Of a stretch of 64,000 bases of DNA, positions 32,637-41,971 are shown one piece after another. The stretch spans positions 310,001 to 374,000 of the forward strand of contig NZ_BONR01000002.1 in the NCBI RefSeq assembly GCF_016862815.1, read 5' to 3'. The translations under genes and the position numbers were made by a program. This DNA is from Demequina activiva. GTDB taxonomy: Bacteria; Actinomycetota; Actinomycetes; Actinomycetales; Demequinaceae. Position 1 is the first letter of the stretch. Every line of letters begins with the position of its first letter. The notes under the pieces are model-generated. The model did not search any database and was not told the origin of the DNA. It worked only from the letters and a program-made list of their open reading frames with translations.

Positions 32637-33158
32637 TCAGCTGACAGGGGAGCGGGTGTGGTGCGTCCAGTCGCTCATCCACGGCGCGATCCTGAGGTGG
32701 GCGGGGAAGCCTCCGACGGCACGCTCGAGCTCGTCGACCTCGACCGTGCCGCCGGCCCGGCGCACGAACCGCCCCCGCACCACCGCGTGGGCGTGGACGG
32801 TCTCACCCACGACGAAGCGATGCTCCAGATAGCACCAGCGTTCGTCGAAGCCCAGGACGCGGGTGTGGAGATCGAAGCGCTGGCCCAGCCGGAGCTCCTT
32901 GCGGTACGTGATGGTCTGACCTGCCACGACCGCCGCCCAGCCACGCTCGGCCAGGCGCTCCCACCAGCCCGAGCGCTTGAGCAGCTCGTACCTGCCCAGG
33001 TCCATGAGCGTCAGATAGCGACCGTTGTTCATGTGTCCGAGCACGTCCAGGTCCGTGGGGGTCACGATGAAGCTCACCGCCACGTCATCCCACAGCGACG
33101 CAGGGCGTGGTCGCATGAGGGCGATCCACCTGCGCAGCAGGCGCCACCACAGATTCAT
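32637..33158 (-). CDS. acyl-CoA thioesterase, hotdog fold
   Basis: 173-residue protein with a 4HBT-like hotdog fold. VTPTDLDVLGHMNNGRYLT near residue 31 resembles the PTDLD/HMNNGRY signature of Them6-like and YbgC/FadM-type acyl-CoA thioesterases, and the VVAGQTITYRKELRLGQRFD segment supports this. Substrate unknown. It is the last gene of the fadA-fabG-maoC operon with a 4-bp overlap on maoC, so it probably releases or edits acyl-CoA from that pathway. Confidence 0.8.
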   Translation of the reverse strand: MNLWWRLLRRWIALMRPRPASLWDDVAVSFIVTPTDLDVLGHMNNGRYLTLMDLGRYELLKRSGWWERLAERGWAAVVAGQTITYRKELRLGQRFDLHTRVLGFDERWCYLEHRFVVGETVHAHAVVRGRFVRRAGGTVEVDELERAVGGFPAHLRIAPWMSDWTHHTRSPVS

Positions 33159-34039
33159 GGGGCCTCCGTCACCTGCAGGCGCAGGAGCGGCCGGCTGCCG
33201 TCGCGTGACGTGACGGTCGCATCGATGGCGTGCTCGCGTGCCGTGCTCGCGAAGCCGACCGGCCCTGGCAGAAGGATGGGCTTCAGGAAGTCGACATGGA
33301 CGCGGTAGGACGCGGGGAGTCGGTTCTCGAGCGCGGCGAGCGCGCGGGCGTGCGTCCACATGCCGTGGATGATGGGCCGGGCGAATCCGAAGGCCTTGGC
33401 GGCGATGCGGCTGGTGTGGATCGGATTGGGATCGTGCGACACGCGCCGGTACCGGCGTCCGAGGTCACCGGGCAGTCGCCACGTGGCATGGGGGACGAGC
33501 GGCTCCCACGGTGGCCTCTCGGCTTCCTCTGGCTCGCCCGGCGTGCTCATCCCCGATGCCAGGTAGGTGCTGACTCCCTCCCACACCACGTCCCCTGCGA
33601 CGGTGATGGTGCCCACGAGGTCCACCAGCGCTCCACGCCGGTGGGGCCGGAGGTTCTGCGCGTGCACCGCGATGTCGAGGGACTCCTGAACGCCCACCGG
33701 GCGGTGGAGCGTCATGGAGTTCGACACGTGCACCGCGCCCGCCAGACGCACCGTGGAGCTCCGATCTCCCAGCACGTGCACGTGCAGGGGGAAGGTGAGC
33801 ACGTGGAGCCACGTGGGTGGCACGTGATCGCGCAGCGTGAACCCGCAGACCCTGCTGTACTCGGCGAGCCTCGCGGGATCCTGCCGGTAGCCACTCACCT
33901 GAACGGCGTGGCGAGGCAGGCGGGCCTCGTCTCGGCGCGAGGGCGCGAGCGCACGTGCGAAGGCGGCGGCCATCCCCGGCATGGCGTCGAGGTGCTGGAC
34001 GGGACGATCGGCGGCGCCGGCGGCCGGGGGGACGGACAT
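33155..34039 (-). CDS. MaoC-like hydratase/dehydratase
   Basis: 294-residue protein of the MaoC/hotdog dehydratase family. The C-terminal half has the catalytic hydratase signature in RVSHDPNPIHTSRIAAKAFGF near residue 203 (Asp-His dyad) followed by IIHGMWTHARALAAL. The N-terminal half resembles a degenerate hotdog repeat. It would hydrate enoyl-CoA or dehydrate hydroxyacyl-CoA. Overlaps fabG and the thioesterase gene by 4 bp each, forming a coupled operon. The related mycobacterial FabG4-HtdX pair suggests the same partnership with the long FabG here. Confidence 0.88.
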   Translation of the reverse strand: MSVPPAAGAADRPVQHLDAMPGMAAAFARALAPSRRDEARLPRHAVQVSGYRQDPARLAEYSRVCGFTLRDHVPPTWLHVLTFPLHVHVLGDRSSTVRLAGAVHVSNSMTLHRPVGVQESLDIAVHAQNLRPHRRGALVDLVGTITVAGDVVWEGVSTYLASGMSTPGEPEEAERPPWEPLVPHATWRLPGDLGRRYRRVSHDPNPIHTSRIAAKAFGFARPIIHGMWTHARALAALENRLPASYRVHVDFLKPILLPGPVGFASTAREHAIDATVTSRDGSRPLLRLQVTEAP

Positions 34040-35385
34040 CAGGCGCCCACCAGGTTCTGGCCGCACACTCGGATCACCTGACCCGTCACGCCTTGCGACG
34101 AGGGATCGAGCAGGTAGCCGATGGTCTCCGCGACGTCCTCCGGCCTCCCTCCCTGGCTCAGGGAGTTGGAACGGCGGAACACCTCGCGCTGCACGAAGGG
34201 TATCCGTCCCGTCATCTCCGTCTCGATGAATCCCGGGGCGACGGCGTTGACGGTGATGGCGCGCGCCGCGAGGTCCGGCGCCATCGCGGCGACGAGCCCT
34301 GCGACTCCTGCCTTGGACGCCGCATAGTTGGTCTGGCCCTTGTTGCCCGCCAGGCCCGAGGTGGAGGCGATCCCGATCACGCGGCCGCCGTCCTCGATGC
34401 CGCCTGCTGTGGCCGGATCGAGCAGGACCTCGTTGATGCGCATCTGGGCGGCGAGATTCACCTCGAGGACCGAGGCCCAGCGCTGCGCATCGGTATTGAC
34501 GAGCATCTTGTCGCGCGTGATGCCGGCGTTGTGGACGATGCCGTGGATGCGCTCGCCGCGCTGGGCGACGTGCGACGCGATCCGCAGTCCCGCATCGGCC
34601 GCGGTGATGTCGAGCTGCAGCGCCGTGCCTCCCACCTCGTTCGCGACGGCGGCGAGCGCCTCGCCGGCGGGAGGGATGTCGATGGCGACGATGCGCGCTC
34701 CGTCGCGTGCCAGGGTTCGCGCGATCGCGGCGCCAATGCCCCGCGCAGCGCCGGTCACGACGATGGTCCGACCGTCGAGCGGCCTCTCGGCGAGGGGGTC
34801 CTGCGCCTGGTTCGCCGCGTCCACGTGCCAGCGCTGGCCGTCGACGAACGCCGAACGCCCCTGCAGGACGAAGCCGAGCGTGGACACCAGATCTCCGGGC
34901 CCGGCATCCGGCGCGACCTCGAGGAGCGTCGCGGTGGCGCCGCCGCGCAGCTCCTTGCCCACGGTTCGATTGATGCCGTCGAGGGCCCGCGCGACCGCCT
35001 GCGCCTCCCAGTCACCGGCGGCGGGCCTCGCGAGCACGACGATGCGGCCCGAGCGCTCGATCGCCCGCACCGCGGGTCGCAGGAGCGCGCGCAGCTCCTC
35101 GAGCTGATCGATGCGCGTCGCGGCCGTCGCGTCGACCACGAGAGCGCCGATGCGCGAGCCGTAGCCGGGCGCGCTCTCGCCCTCGTCGACCACGGGCTCC
35201 TCGGTGGCGCGGCCCAGAAGGCGCATGGTGCGCGACGCGAGGTCGCCCCCACCGATGGAGGCCAGGACGATGGGACCGTCCGGCCACGTGCGTCCGCGGC
35301 GCAGCCGCGGCGGCTCCTTGAGGCCTGCCTTGGCGGAGACCGCCTTGCCGACGGGGGAGTAGAAGGCCTTCTCGAGCGCGCCCAT
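34039..35385 (-). CDS. fabG: 3-oxoacyl-ACP/CoA reductase, high-molecular-weight FabG (FabG4 type)
   Basis: 448-residue SDR reductase about 200 residues longer than ordinary FabG, as in mycobacterial FabG4. The N-terminal 200 residues form a flavodoxin-like extension of unclear function. The C-terminal SDR part has the cofactor loop VVTGAARGIGAAIA near 212, HNAGITRD near 284 and the catalytic YAASKAG near 355 with the preceding SSG-like Ser. FabG4 enzymes prefer CoA substrates. It sits between fadA and maoC with 4-bp overlaps, matching a keto-reduction step in acyl-CoA elongation or reverse beta-oxidation. Confidence 0.9.
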   Translation of the reverse strand: MGALEKAFYSPVGKAVSAKAGLKEPPRLRRGRTWPDGPIVLASIGGGDLASRTMRLLGRATEEPVVDEGESAPGYGSRIGALVVDATAATRIDQLEELRALLRPAVRAIERSGRIVVLARPAAGDWEAQAVARALDGINRTVGKELRGGATATLLEVAPDAGPGDLVSTLGFVLQGRSAFVDGQRWHVDAANQAQDPLAERPLDGRTIVVTGAARGIGAAIARTLARDGARIVAIDIPPAGEALAAVANEVGGTALQLDITAADAGLRIASHVAQRGERIHGIVHNAGITRDKMLVNTDAQRWASVLEVNLAAQMRINEVLLDPATAGGIEDGGRVIGIASTSGLAGNKGQTNYAASKAGVAGLVAAMAPDLAARAITVNAVAPGFIETEMTGRIPFVQREVFRRSNSLSQGGRPEDVAETIGYLLDPSSQGVTGQVIRVCGQNLVGA

Positions 35386-36653
35386 CACACGGCCTCCAGG
35401 ATCGCGACGACGCCCTGTCCGCCTGCAGCACACATGGAGATGAGCCCCTTCGAGCCGGCGCCACGCTGGTGCAGCAGCTTCGCCAGCGTGGGCACGATCC
35501 GTGCGCCGGTCGCGGCGAACGGGTGACCCACCGCCAACGAGGAGCCGGTCACGTTGAGCCTGGCGCGGTCGATGGTGCCGAGCTTGCCGTCGAGCCCGAG
35601 GCCGCGGCAATAGTCCTCGTCGTCCCACGCCTTGAGCGTGGTCAGCACGGTCGAGGCGAATGCCTCGTGGATCTCGATCAGGTCGAAGTCGTCCAGCGTG
35701 AGGCCCTGGCGCTCCAGCATCCGTCCGGCCGCTGCGACCGGCCCCAGCAGGAGGTCGTCTCCGCCCGGGTGATCCACCGCGGCGACCTCTGCGTCCACGA
35801 CCTTGGCGAGCACGGGCATGTGGTGTGCCGCTGCCCACTCCTCGCTCGCCAGCAGTGCCGTCGCGGCGCCGTCGGACAGCGCGGTGGAGTTGCCCGCCGT
35901 CATGGTGCCGTGCTCGCCGCCGAACGCCGGGCGCAGCTTCGCCAGCTTCTCGACGGAGGTGTCGGCGCGGAGGATCGCGTCACCCGCGACGCGGAGGTAC
36001 GGCGTGACGAGGTCGTCGAAGAAGCCGTCGTCCCAGGCGGCCGCGAGGTGGTGGTGCGATGCGGCCGCGAGCTCGTCCTGCTCCTCGCGCGAGATGCCCC
36101 AACGCTCGGTGGTGAGGGCCTGGTGCTCGCCCATGGACAGGCCGGTGCGCGGCTCCGTGACGCTGGGCGCCTGAGGCTTCAGGTGGCTGGGTCGCACGCT
36201 GGCGAAGGGCTTGATGCGATCCATCGCCGAGCGCGCGCTGTTGGCCTTGAGCAGGGTGCGCCGCAAGGGGTCCGACACGGTGATGGGGGCGTCGGACGTC
36301 GAGTCGACGCCGCCGGCGATCCCGGACTCGATCTGCCCCAGGCGAATCTTGTTCGCGATGTAGATCGTGGTCTCCAGGCCCGTCCCGCACGCCTGCTGCA
36401 GGTCGCATGCGGGCGTCGCGGGGGAAAGCGCGGAGCTGAGGACCGCTTCGCGGGTGAGGTTGAAGTCCTTGGGGTGCTTCAGGACGGCGCCTGCGGCGAC
36501 CTCGCCGATGCGCTCGCCGGCGAGGCCGAAGCGCGCCACGAGCCCGTCGAGGGCTGCAGTGAGCAGGTCATGATTCGAGGCCTGGGCGAACGGGCCGCCG
36601 GCCTTCGCGAACGGGGTGCGATTGCCCCCGACCACCACGGCGTTGTGGGTCAT
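35385..36653 (-). CDS. fadA: acetyl-CoA C-acyltransferase (thiolase)
   Basis: 422-residue type of thiolase cleaving or forming beta-ketoacyl-CoA. The nucleophilic cysteine is in QQACGTGLETT near residue 88, the base histidine in IHEAFAST near 329 and the second cysteine in SMCAAGGQG near 408. First gene of the minus-strand operon fadA-fabG-maoC-thioesterase. Its upstream region holds a TetR-type inverted repeat shared with the divergent tetR. The pathway direction is not fixed by sequence. Confidence 0.93.
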   Translation of the reverse strand: MTHNAVVVGGNRTPFAKAGGPFAQASNHDLLTAALDGLVARFGLAGERIGEVAAGAVLKHPKDFNLTREAVLSSALSPATPACDLQQACGTGLETTIYIANKIRLGQIESGIAGGVDSTSDAPITVSDPLRRTLLKANSARSAMDRIKPFASVRPSHLKPQAPSVTEPRTGLSMGEHQALTTERWGISREEQDELAAASHHHLAAAWDDGFFDDLVTPYLRVAGDAILRADTSVEKLAKLRPAFGGEHGTMTAGNSTALSDGAATALLASEEWAAAHHMPVLAKVVDAEVAAVDHPGGDDLLLGPVAAAGRMLERQGLTLDDFDLIEIHEAFASTVLTTLKAWDDEDYCRGLGLDGKLGTIDRARLNVTGSSLAVGHPFAATGARIVPTLAKLLHQRGAGSKGLISMCAAGGQGVVAILEAV

Positions 36654-36684
36654 GCGGTGCCTCCATCGTTGAGAGAAACTAACC

Positions 36685-36699
36685 GATACCAACGGTAGC
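36685..36699. promoter_or_regulatory. candidate TetR operator between fadA and tetR
   Basis: An inverted repeat GATACC-AAC-GGTAGC (one mismatch) lies in the 78-bp divergent spacer, 32 bp from the fadA start and upstream of the -10 TAATGT (36719-36724) of tetR. Position and symmetry fit a repressor site controlling both directions. Confidence 0.5.
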
Positions 36700-36731
36700 A
36701 GATACCGCGAGTGTCGGGTAATGTGGCGACC

Positions 36732-37364
36732 ATGACCACCGACGGCAGAGACGCCCGCTGGGAGCAGCACCGCGCCGACAGGCGGCGGGAGCTGGTCTCT
36801 CACGCCCTGCGTGCCATCCGCGTGCACGGCGCGCAGGTGGGCATGGATGCGATCGCCGCCCGGGCGGGCACCTCCAAGACCGTCATCTACCGCCACTTCG
36901 GCGACCGCGAGGGCCTCTACGACGCGGTCGTCGAGTCCGTCCACAGCTACATCCACGAGGGTCTCGCCGCGGCCTTCCGGCTGTCGGACCCCGCGGACCT
37001 CGGCAGGCTCACCGCTGATCTCGCCGACGCCTATCTGGAGCTCGTGGAGCGCGATCCCGAGATCTATCGGTTCGTCATGACTCCGCCGCCGCAGGGAGCT
37101 GACGCGGTGGTCGATCCCGTCCGTGGCCTGCCAGGCGTGATCGGCGAGGAGATCTCCGCTGCGATCGCCCACAGCCTCACGGAACGCGGCCTGGACGCCT
37201 CGGCCGCTCCCACGTGGGGGCATGGCCTCGTCGGCTTCATCAAGGCCACCGCAGATCACTGGATGGCATCGAGCCCGCGACCACCGCGTGAAGACGTGGT
37301 GGCGCACATCGCAGACTTCTTCGCCCCCGCACGAGTCGGCGCACCCGCGCCGGCACCCCACTGA
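36732..37364 (+). CDS. TetR/AcrR family transcriptional regulator
   Basis: 210-residue one-component regulator. The N-terminal helix-turn-helix contains MDAIAARAGTSKTVIYRHF near residue 38; the rest is a helical ligand-binding domain. It is divergent from the fadA operon and 14 bp upstream of an acyl-CoA dehydrogenase gene, so it probably senses an acyl-CoA or fatty acid. ATG 36732 is preferred to an in-frame GTG at 36711 because TAATGT ends 7 bp before it. The shared spacer holds a candidate operator. Confidence 0.9.
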   Translation: MTTDGRDARWEQHRADRRRELVSHALRAIRVHGAQVGMDAIAARAGTSKTVIYRHFGDREGLYDAVVESVHSYIHEGLAAAFRLSDPADLGRLTADLADAYLELVERDPEIYRFVMTPPPQGADAVVDPVRGLPGVIGEEISAAIAHSLTERGLDASAAPTWGHGLVGFIKATADHWMASSPRPPREDVVAHIADFFAPARVGAPAPAPH

Positions 37365-37378
37365 CTGGAGGATCGACG

Positions 37379-39337
37379 ATGACGTTGACCGCGCAGCACC
37401 ACCGCGAGACCACCCCCTTGCGCGACGAACGGCTGACCACGCTGGGCTCACGACTGCGCGTGGCCCTCGACGGCCCCTTCGCCGCCGAGCGAGCGGTGCG
37501 CCGCGCCACCTTCCCGGCGGAGGGCATGCTCCGCGATCCCGAGCTCGACGTGGCCGCCTCGCGCGCATGGACCCTGCAGCGCCTGCTCGACCTCGACAAG
37601 CAGGGCTTCGGGCACGTGGGCGTGCCGGAGGGTGCGGACGCCGTCTCGGACCCGCTGACCGCCGTGCTGGCGTTCGAGATGCTGAGCCATGGCGACCTCT
37701 CCGTGACCATCAAGTCGGGCGTGCAGTTCGGCCTGTTCGGTGGGGCGGTGACGAACCTGGGCACCGCGTGGCACCACGACACCTACCTGCCTGACATCAC
37801 GTCGATGACCCTGCTGGGCGGCTTCGCGATGACTGAGCTGGGGCACGGCAGCGACGTCGCGAGCCTCGAGACCACCATCACCTACGTGCCCGAGACGGAC
37901 GAGTACGAGGTGCATTCGCCCACCCCCGGATCCACCAAGGCCTACATCGGCAACGCTGCCAAGGACGGCACGATGGCCGCCGTGTTCGGTCAGCTCGTGG
38001 TCGACGGCACGGGGCACGGGGTGCATGTCATCCTCGTGCCGCTGCGCGACGACGCCGGTGGGGACCTGCCCGGCGTGACCACCGGCGACCACGGTCACAA
38101 GGGCGGGCTCCTGGGGGTCGACAACGGCACCCTCCGCTTCGACCACGTCCGGGTGCCGCGACGGATGCTGCTGAACCGCTACGGCGGCGTCGATGAGACC
38201 GGCGCGTACGTCTCGCCCATCGACAACCCCAACCGTCGGTTCTTCACGATGCTCGGCACGCTCGTCCGTGGACGCGTGTGCGTGGGGGGAGGCGGAGGCA
38301 TCACCGCACGCCGAGCCCTGTCGATCGCCACGCGGTACGGACTGTCGCGCCGGCAGTTCCCGGCCTCAGGACGCCCCGACGGGGTGCGCCTCATGGACTA
38401 CCTGGTGCATCAGAAGCGACTGCTTCCTCGCATCGCTCGGGCGTACGCGCTGGGCTTCGCGCAGAACGAGCTCATCGTCGACCTCGTGCACGTCCAAGGT
38501 GCGGACGACTCGAGCGAGGAGGACCAGCGACGCCTCGAGACCCACGCCGCAGGGCTCAAGGCCGTCACCACGTGGTTCGCGAACGACACCGTCCAGGAGG
38601 CTCGCGAGGCATGCGGCGGCAGCGGGTACCTCAGCGAGAACCAGCTGGTCGAGATGCGGCGCGACGTCGACATCTTCGCGACGTTCGAGGGCGACAACAC
38701 CGTCCTCATGCAGCTCGTCTCGAAGGCGCTCCTGACCGACTACAAGAAGGAGTGGAGCGAGCTGGATCGCACGGGCGTGGTGCAGGCGACGGCTCGCGTG
38801 GCAGGCGAGACGGTGATGGAGGCCACCTCTGCGAACCTGGTCCTCGAGCGCCTCGCGGACGCCGTGCGGCGCAAGCCGGAGGAGACCACGCTGGTCGACA
38901 GGCGCTGGCACGCGCTGATGTTCGAGGAGCGCGCTCGTCACTCGCTCGAGTCGCTCGCCCAGCGGATGCGGGCGGCGAGCAAGGAGCAGGGTGACTCCTT
39001 CGAGGCGTTCAACGCCCTGGGCGACCACGTGCAGTTCGTCGCCCATGCGTACATGGAGCAGCGCATCCTGACCGCGTTCGTCGACGCTCTCGAGACGGTG
39101 GAGGACGAGGAGACCCGCGACGTCCTCGAGCGCCTGTGCAGCCTGTACGCCTTGCATTCGATCCATCAGGACCGCGCGTGGTTCATGGAGCACAATCGGA
39201 TCAGCTCGGGCCGCTCCAAGGCCATCGGCGCGCAGATCAACGACCTGTGCCGTGAGCTCAGGCCGCACGCGCTGAGCCTGGTGGAGGGCATGGGCATCCC
39301 CGAGGCATGGTTGGGAGCCGCGATACTCAAGGTTTGA
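37379..39337 (+). CDS. acyl-CoA dehydrogenase/oxidase family protein
   Basis: 652-residue flavoprotein, longer than standard acyl-CoA dehydrogenases and closer to acyl-CoA oxidases (ACOX-like). FAMTELGHGSDVASLETT near residue 150 matches the ACOX/ACAD middle-domain signature, and CGGSGYLSENQLVEMRRDVD near 413 is the C-terminal FAD-contact region. A long C-terminal extension of about 200 residues follows. Expected to form enoyl-CoA. A GGAGG ribosome-binding site precedes the ATG. Cotranscribed with tetR, opposite the fadA operon. Confidence 0.9.
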   Translation: MTLTAQHHRETTPLRDERLTTLGSRLRVALDGPFAAERAVRRATFPAEGMLRDPELDVAASRAWTLQRLLDLDKQGFGHVGVPEGADAVSDPLTAVLAFEMLSHGDLSVTIKSGVQFGLFGGAVTNLGTAWHHDTYLPDITSMTLLGGFAMTELGHGSDVASLETTITYVPETDEYEVHSPTPGSTKAYIGNAAKDGTMAAVFGQLVVDGTGHGVHVILVPLRDDAGGDLPGVTTGDHGHKGGLLGVDNGTLRFDHVRVPRRMLLNRYGGVDETGAYVSPIDNPNRRFFTMLGTLVRGRVCVGGGGGITARRALSIATRYGLSRRQFPASGRPDGVRLMDYLVHQKRLLPRIARAYALGFAQNELIVDLVHVQGADDSSEEDQRRLETHAAGLKAVTTWFANDTVQEAREACGGSGYLSENQLVEMRRDVDIFATFEGDNTVLMQLVSKALLTDYKKEWSELDRTGVVQATARVAGETVMEATSANLVLERLADAVRRKPEETTLVDRRWHALMFEERARHSLESLAQRMRAASKEQGDSFEAFNALGDHVQFVAHAYMEQRILTAFVDALETVEDEETRDVLERLCSLYALHSIHQDRAWFMEHNRISSGRSKAIGAQINDLCRELRPHALSLVEGMGIPEAWLGAAILKV

Positions 39338-39365
39338 CGCCAGGCACCGGAACCCAGAACGAGAG

Positions 39366-39417
39366 TTTGGCACCATTTTCATCTCTCAGGGCGTTAGGTG
39401 ATGAAAATGGTGCCAAA
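39366..39417. repeat. 18-bp perfect inverted repeat between dehydrogenase and DUF2254 genes
   Basis: Arms 39366-39383 and 39400-39417 are perfectly complementary, separated by 16 bp. They are much richer in A+T than their surroundings. It lies 28 bp past the acyl-CoA dehydrogenase stop and 25 bp before the DUF2254 start. It may terminate transcription, though no clear T tract follows, or it may be a palindromic insertion. Confidence 0.7.
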
Positions 39418-39442
39418 TTCTGATGAGGGGTGGCGTGGGGCG

Positions 39443-40717
39443 ATGTCGACCAACGGCTGGATGAGCGCGGTGGGGCGCGTCACGGAGCGCATCTGGTTCC
39501 GCCTGACCCTGTTCGGCGTGGTGGCGATCCTGCTGGCGCTGCTCGCGCGACTCGTGGGCGAGCTCGTGCCGGGCTCGATCACGATCGACTTCGGCCAGGA
39601 CTCCGTGAGCGGGATCCTGCAGATCCTCGCGACGTCGATGCTCGCGGTCACCACCTTCTCGCTGACCGCGATGATCTCCGCCTATGCCAGCGCATCGGCC
39701 GGGACTACGCCTCGGGCTACCCAGCTGCTCATCGCCGACCGCACGTCGCAGAATGCCCTCAGCACGTTCCTGGGGTCCTTCGTGTTCGCGATCGTGGGCA
39801 TCGTCGCGCTGTCCACGAGCTACTACGGCGAGTCCGGGCGCACCGTGCTGTACGTCGGCACGCTGGTGGTGATCGCCCTCATCGTCGTGACCCTCATGAG
39901 GTGGATCCATCACCTGACCGAGTTCGGCCGCATGGCGGATGTGATCGATCGCGTCGAGCGGGCCGCCACGGACGCCGCGTGCGAGCACGCGCGCTCGCCG
40001 CACCTCGGCGGAGCGCCGCCGGTGGAGATCCCCGCGGCGGCACGGCCGCTCGCCGCGTCCCGCGCAGGCTGCGTCACGGGAATCGACATGGCCGAGCTGG
40101 CGACGATCTGCGACAGCGCCAGGCTCACCGTCCATGTGCACGCCCTCCCCGGTGCCGCCGTGGGCCTGGGCAGGCCGCTCGCGACCGTCGAGGGCACGGC
40201 GGACGAGGCGACGGTGGAGCGCCTGCGCGGCGTGTTCCGCATCGAGGATCACCGCACCTACGAGCAGGACCCGCGGCTGGGCTACGTCGCCCTGGCGGAG
40301 ATCGGCTCCCGTGCGCTGTCGCCGTCCACCAACGACCCGGGATCCGCGATCGAGGCGCTCAACGCGATCCAACGAGTGCTGACGCGGATGCTTACCACCA
40401 CCACCACCGATGCCGAGGTGCGCCATCCGCGTGTCCACGTGCCGACCGTGACGCTCGAGGACATCGTGGAGGATGCGCTGCGGCCGCTGGCTCGCGACGG
40501 GGCGGCGGTGGTCGAGGTGGGGCTGCGCATCCAACGCGTGATCGGAGACATCATCGGCATCGTCTCCGCCGACGATGCGTCGGTGCTGCGCAAGGCCTCC
40601 ACGCGAGCGGAGCGCCGTGCAGTCGGCGGGCTCGCGGACGCGGGCGACCAGGAGCTGGTGACGGCGGCAGCGCTGGAGGTCCGGGCACGTGAGGCAGGCT
40701 CCGCTCTGCACCCGTGA
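39443..40717 (+). CDS. DUF2254 family membrane protein
   Basis: 424-residue member of DUF2254, function unknown. The first 150 residues hold four membrane helices with the family segments LVPGSITIDFGQDSVSGIL near 39 and LATSMLAVTTFSLTAMISAY; the remainder is a soluble domain ending cytoplasmically or outside. GIDMAELATICDSARLTVHV and EIGSRALSPSTNDPGSAIEA (near 293, the most conserved region) support the assignment. ATG 39443 is chosen because the in-frame extension upstream runs through the inverted repeat. Confidence 0.88.
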   Translation: MSTNGWMSAVGRVTERIWFRLTLFGVVAILLALLARLVGELVPGSITIDFGQDSVSGILQILATSMLAVTTFSLTAMISAYASASAGTTPRATQLLIADRTSQNALSTFLGSFVFAIVGIVALSTSYYGESGRTVLYVGTLVVIALIVVTLMRWIHHLTEFGRMADVIDRVERAATDAACEHARSPHLGGAPPVEIPAAARPLAASRAGCVTGIDMAELATICDSARLTVHVHALPGAAVGLGRPLATVEGTADEATVERLRGVFRIEDHRTYEQDPRLGYVALAEIGSRALSPSTNDPGSAIEALNAIQRVLTRMLTTTTTDAEVRHPRVHVPTVTLEDIVEDALRPLARDGAAVVEVGLRIQRVIGDIIGIVSADDASVLRKASTRAERRAVGGLADAGDQELVTAAALEVRAREAGSALHP

Positions 40718-40729
40718 CAAGGCGTTCGG

Positions 40730-41869
40730 CTATGCGGGAGAGCGGCCAGCGCGACGGCGGGGCTGCGGGGGCCACACGGCGTCCGTGAGGTACGCCTCGG
40801 CGTCGCGCGCGATGCGTCGCGCGCCGCGGTTCGCGCTGATCGTGGACGCCTGCGGCCCATAGCCGGCGAGGAATAGTCCTGGGACGTGCACCGCGTGGCC
40901 ATGCTCGACGCGTACTCCCTCCGCGGCGCTGACTCCCAGCGGCGCGAGCGGCCCGAGCTCCGCGCGGAAGCCGATCGCCCAGATCACCGCGTCGAGCGCC
41001 TGGAAGCGGCCATCCTGCAGCACCACGCCATCGCCGACCATGCGGGTGAACATCGGCTCGCGCCGCAGCACCCCCAGGTCGCGCAGGCGCTGCAGGCGAG
41101 GCGTCACGGGCATGCCGGTGGTCGACACGATCGACGGAAGCTCGCGACCCGCGCGGGCGGCCTCGTCCTGGAGACGCACCGACTCGCGGCCCAGCTCCTC
41201 GCGCAGCGTGGAGTCCCGCTCGTGGAACACCACGGGCCTGCGGGTGAACCACGTCAACGACGCGGCAGTGCCGGCGAGCTCGCGCAGGAACCCGATCGCC
41301 GATGCACCGCCTCCCACGACGGCGACACGCCGTCCCGCGAAGTCCTGCGCCGCCGTGTACTCAGGCGTCACGATCTGCTGGCCGTGGAAGTCCTCCGACC
41401 CCGGGACGTCAGGCAGCCGCGGGCTTCCCCACGTTCCCACCGCGGCGACCAGGACTCGAGGCCGGAAGGCGTCCCGGGCATCGGCCGTGTCCACCTCGAA
41501 CGCGCCGTCCTCCGCGCGACGCACGGACGTGATCTCGACGGGCCGCAGCACGTTGAGCCCGAAATGACGCTCATAGCGCCCGTAGTAGTCGGCGACGACC
41601 TCGCGCGCTGGCGGCTCGGTGGGAGCTCCTGCGAAGCTCACACCGGCCTCGTCCATGGCTGGCAGGTCGTGGATGCGGTGGGCGTCGCCCAGCCGCAGGG
41701 AGTCCCAGCGGTGCTGCCATGCGCCGCCGGCACCGGGACCGCGGTCAACGATCACGAAGTCCGTGCCGGGCGCGAAGGAACGCCGCAGCAGGTGGTACGC
41801 CACGGAGAGTCCGGCCTGCCCTGCACCGACGACGAGGAGGTCAAGGGCCGATGCTCGCGTCGAGGTCAC
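40730..41869 (-). CDS. FAD-dependent NAD(P)-binding monooxygenase-like protein
   Basis: 379-residue two-dinucleotide-binding flavoprotein, similar to flavin-containing monooxygenases and CzcO-type oxidoreductases. The FAD loop LLVVGAGQAGLSVAYHLL is near residue 12 and the NAD(P) loop VAVVGGGASAIGFLREL near 177; AWQHRWDSLRLGDAHR near 51 is typical of the family. Substrate unknown. It is flanked by unrelated genes on the opposite strand, 12 bp from DUF2254 (convergent) and 102 bp from the YitT gene (divergent). Confidence 0.88.
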   Translation of the reverse strand: MTSTRASALDLLVVGAGQAGLSVAYHLLRRSFAPGTDFVIVDRGPGAGGAWQHRWDSLRLGDAHRIHDLPAMDEAGVSFAGAPTEPPAREVVADYYGRYERHFGLNVLRPVEITSVRRAEDGAFEVDTADARDAFRPRVLVAAVGTWGSPRLPDVPGSEDFHGQQIVTPEYTAAQDFAGRRVAVVGGGASAIGFLRELAGTAASLTWFTRRPVVFHERDSTLREELGRESVRLQDEAARAGRELPSIVSTTGMPVTPRLQRLRDLGVLRREPMFTRMVGDGVVLQDGRFQALDAVIWAIGFRAELGPLAPLGVSAAEGVRVEHGHAVHVPGLFLAGYGPQASTISANRGARRIARDAEAYLTDAVWPPQPRRRAGRSPA

Positions 41870-41971
41870 GACTCAGGTGTACGCGGTCAGGGGGCGCCCT
41901 CGCAAATGACGCGCACGCATCGGGGACAATGGAGGTCTTCGCCCCGTCGCCGTCACCTCCGGAGGTCTCCC

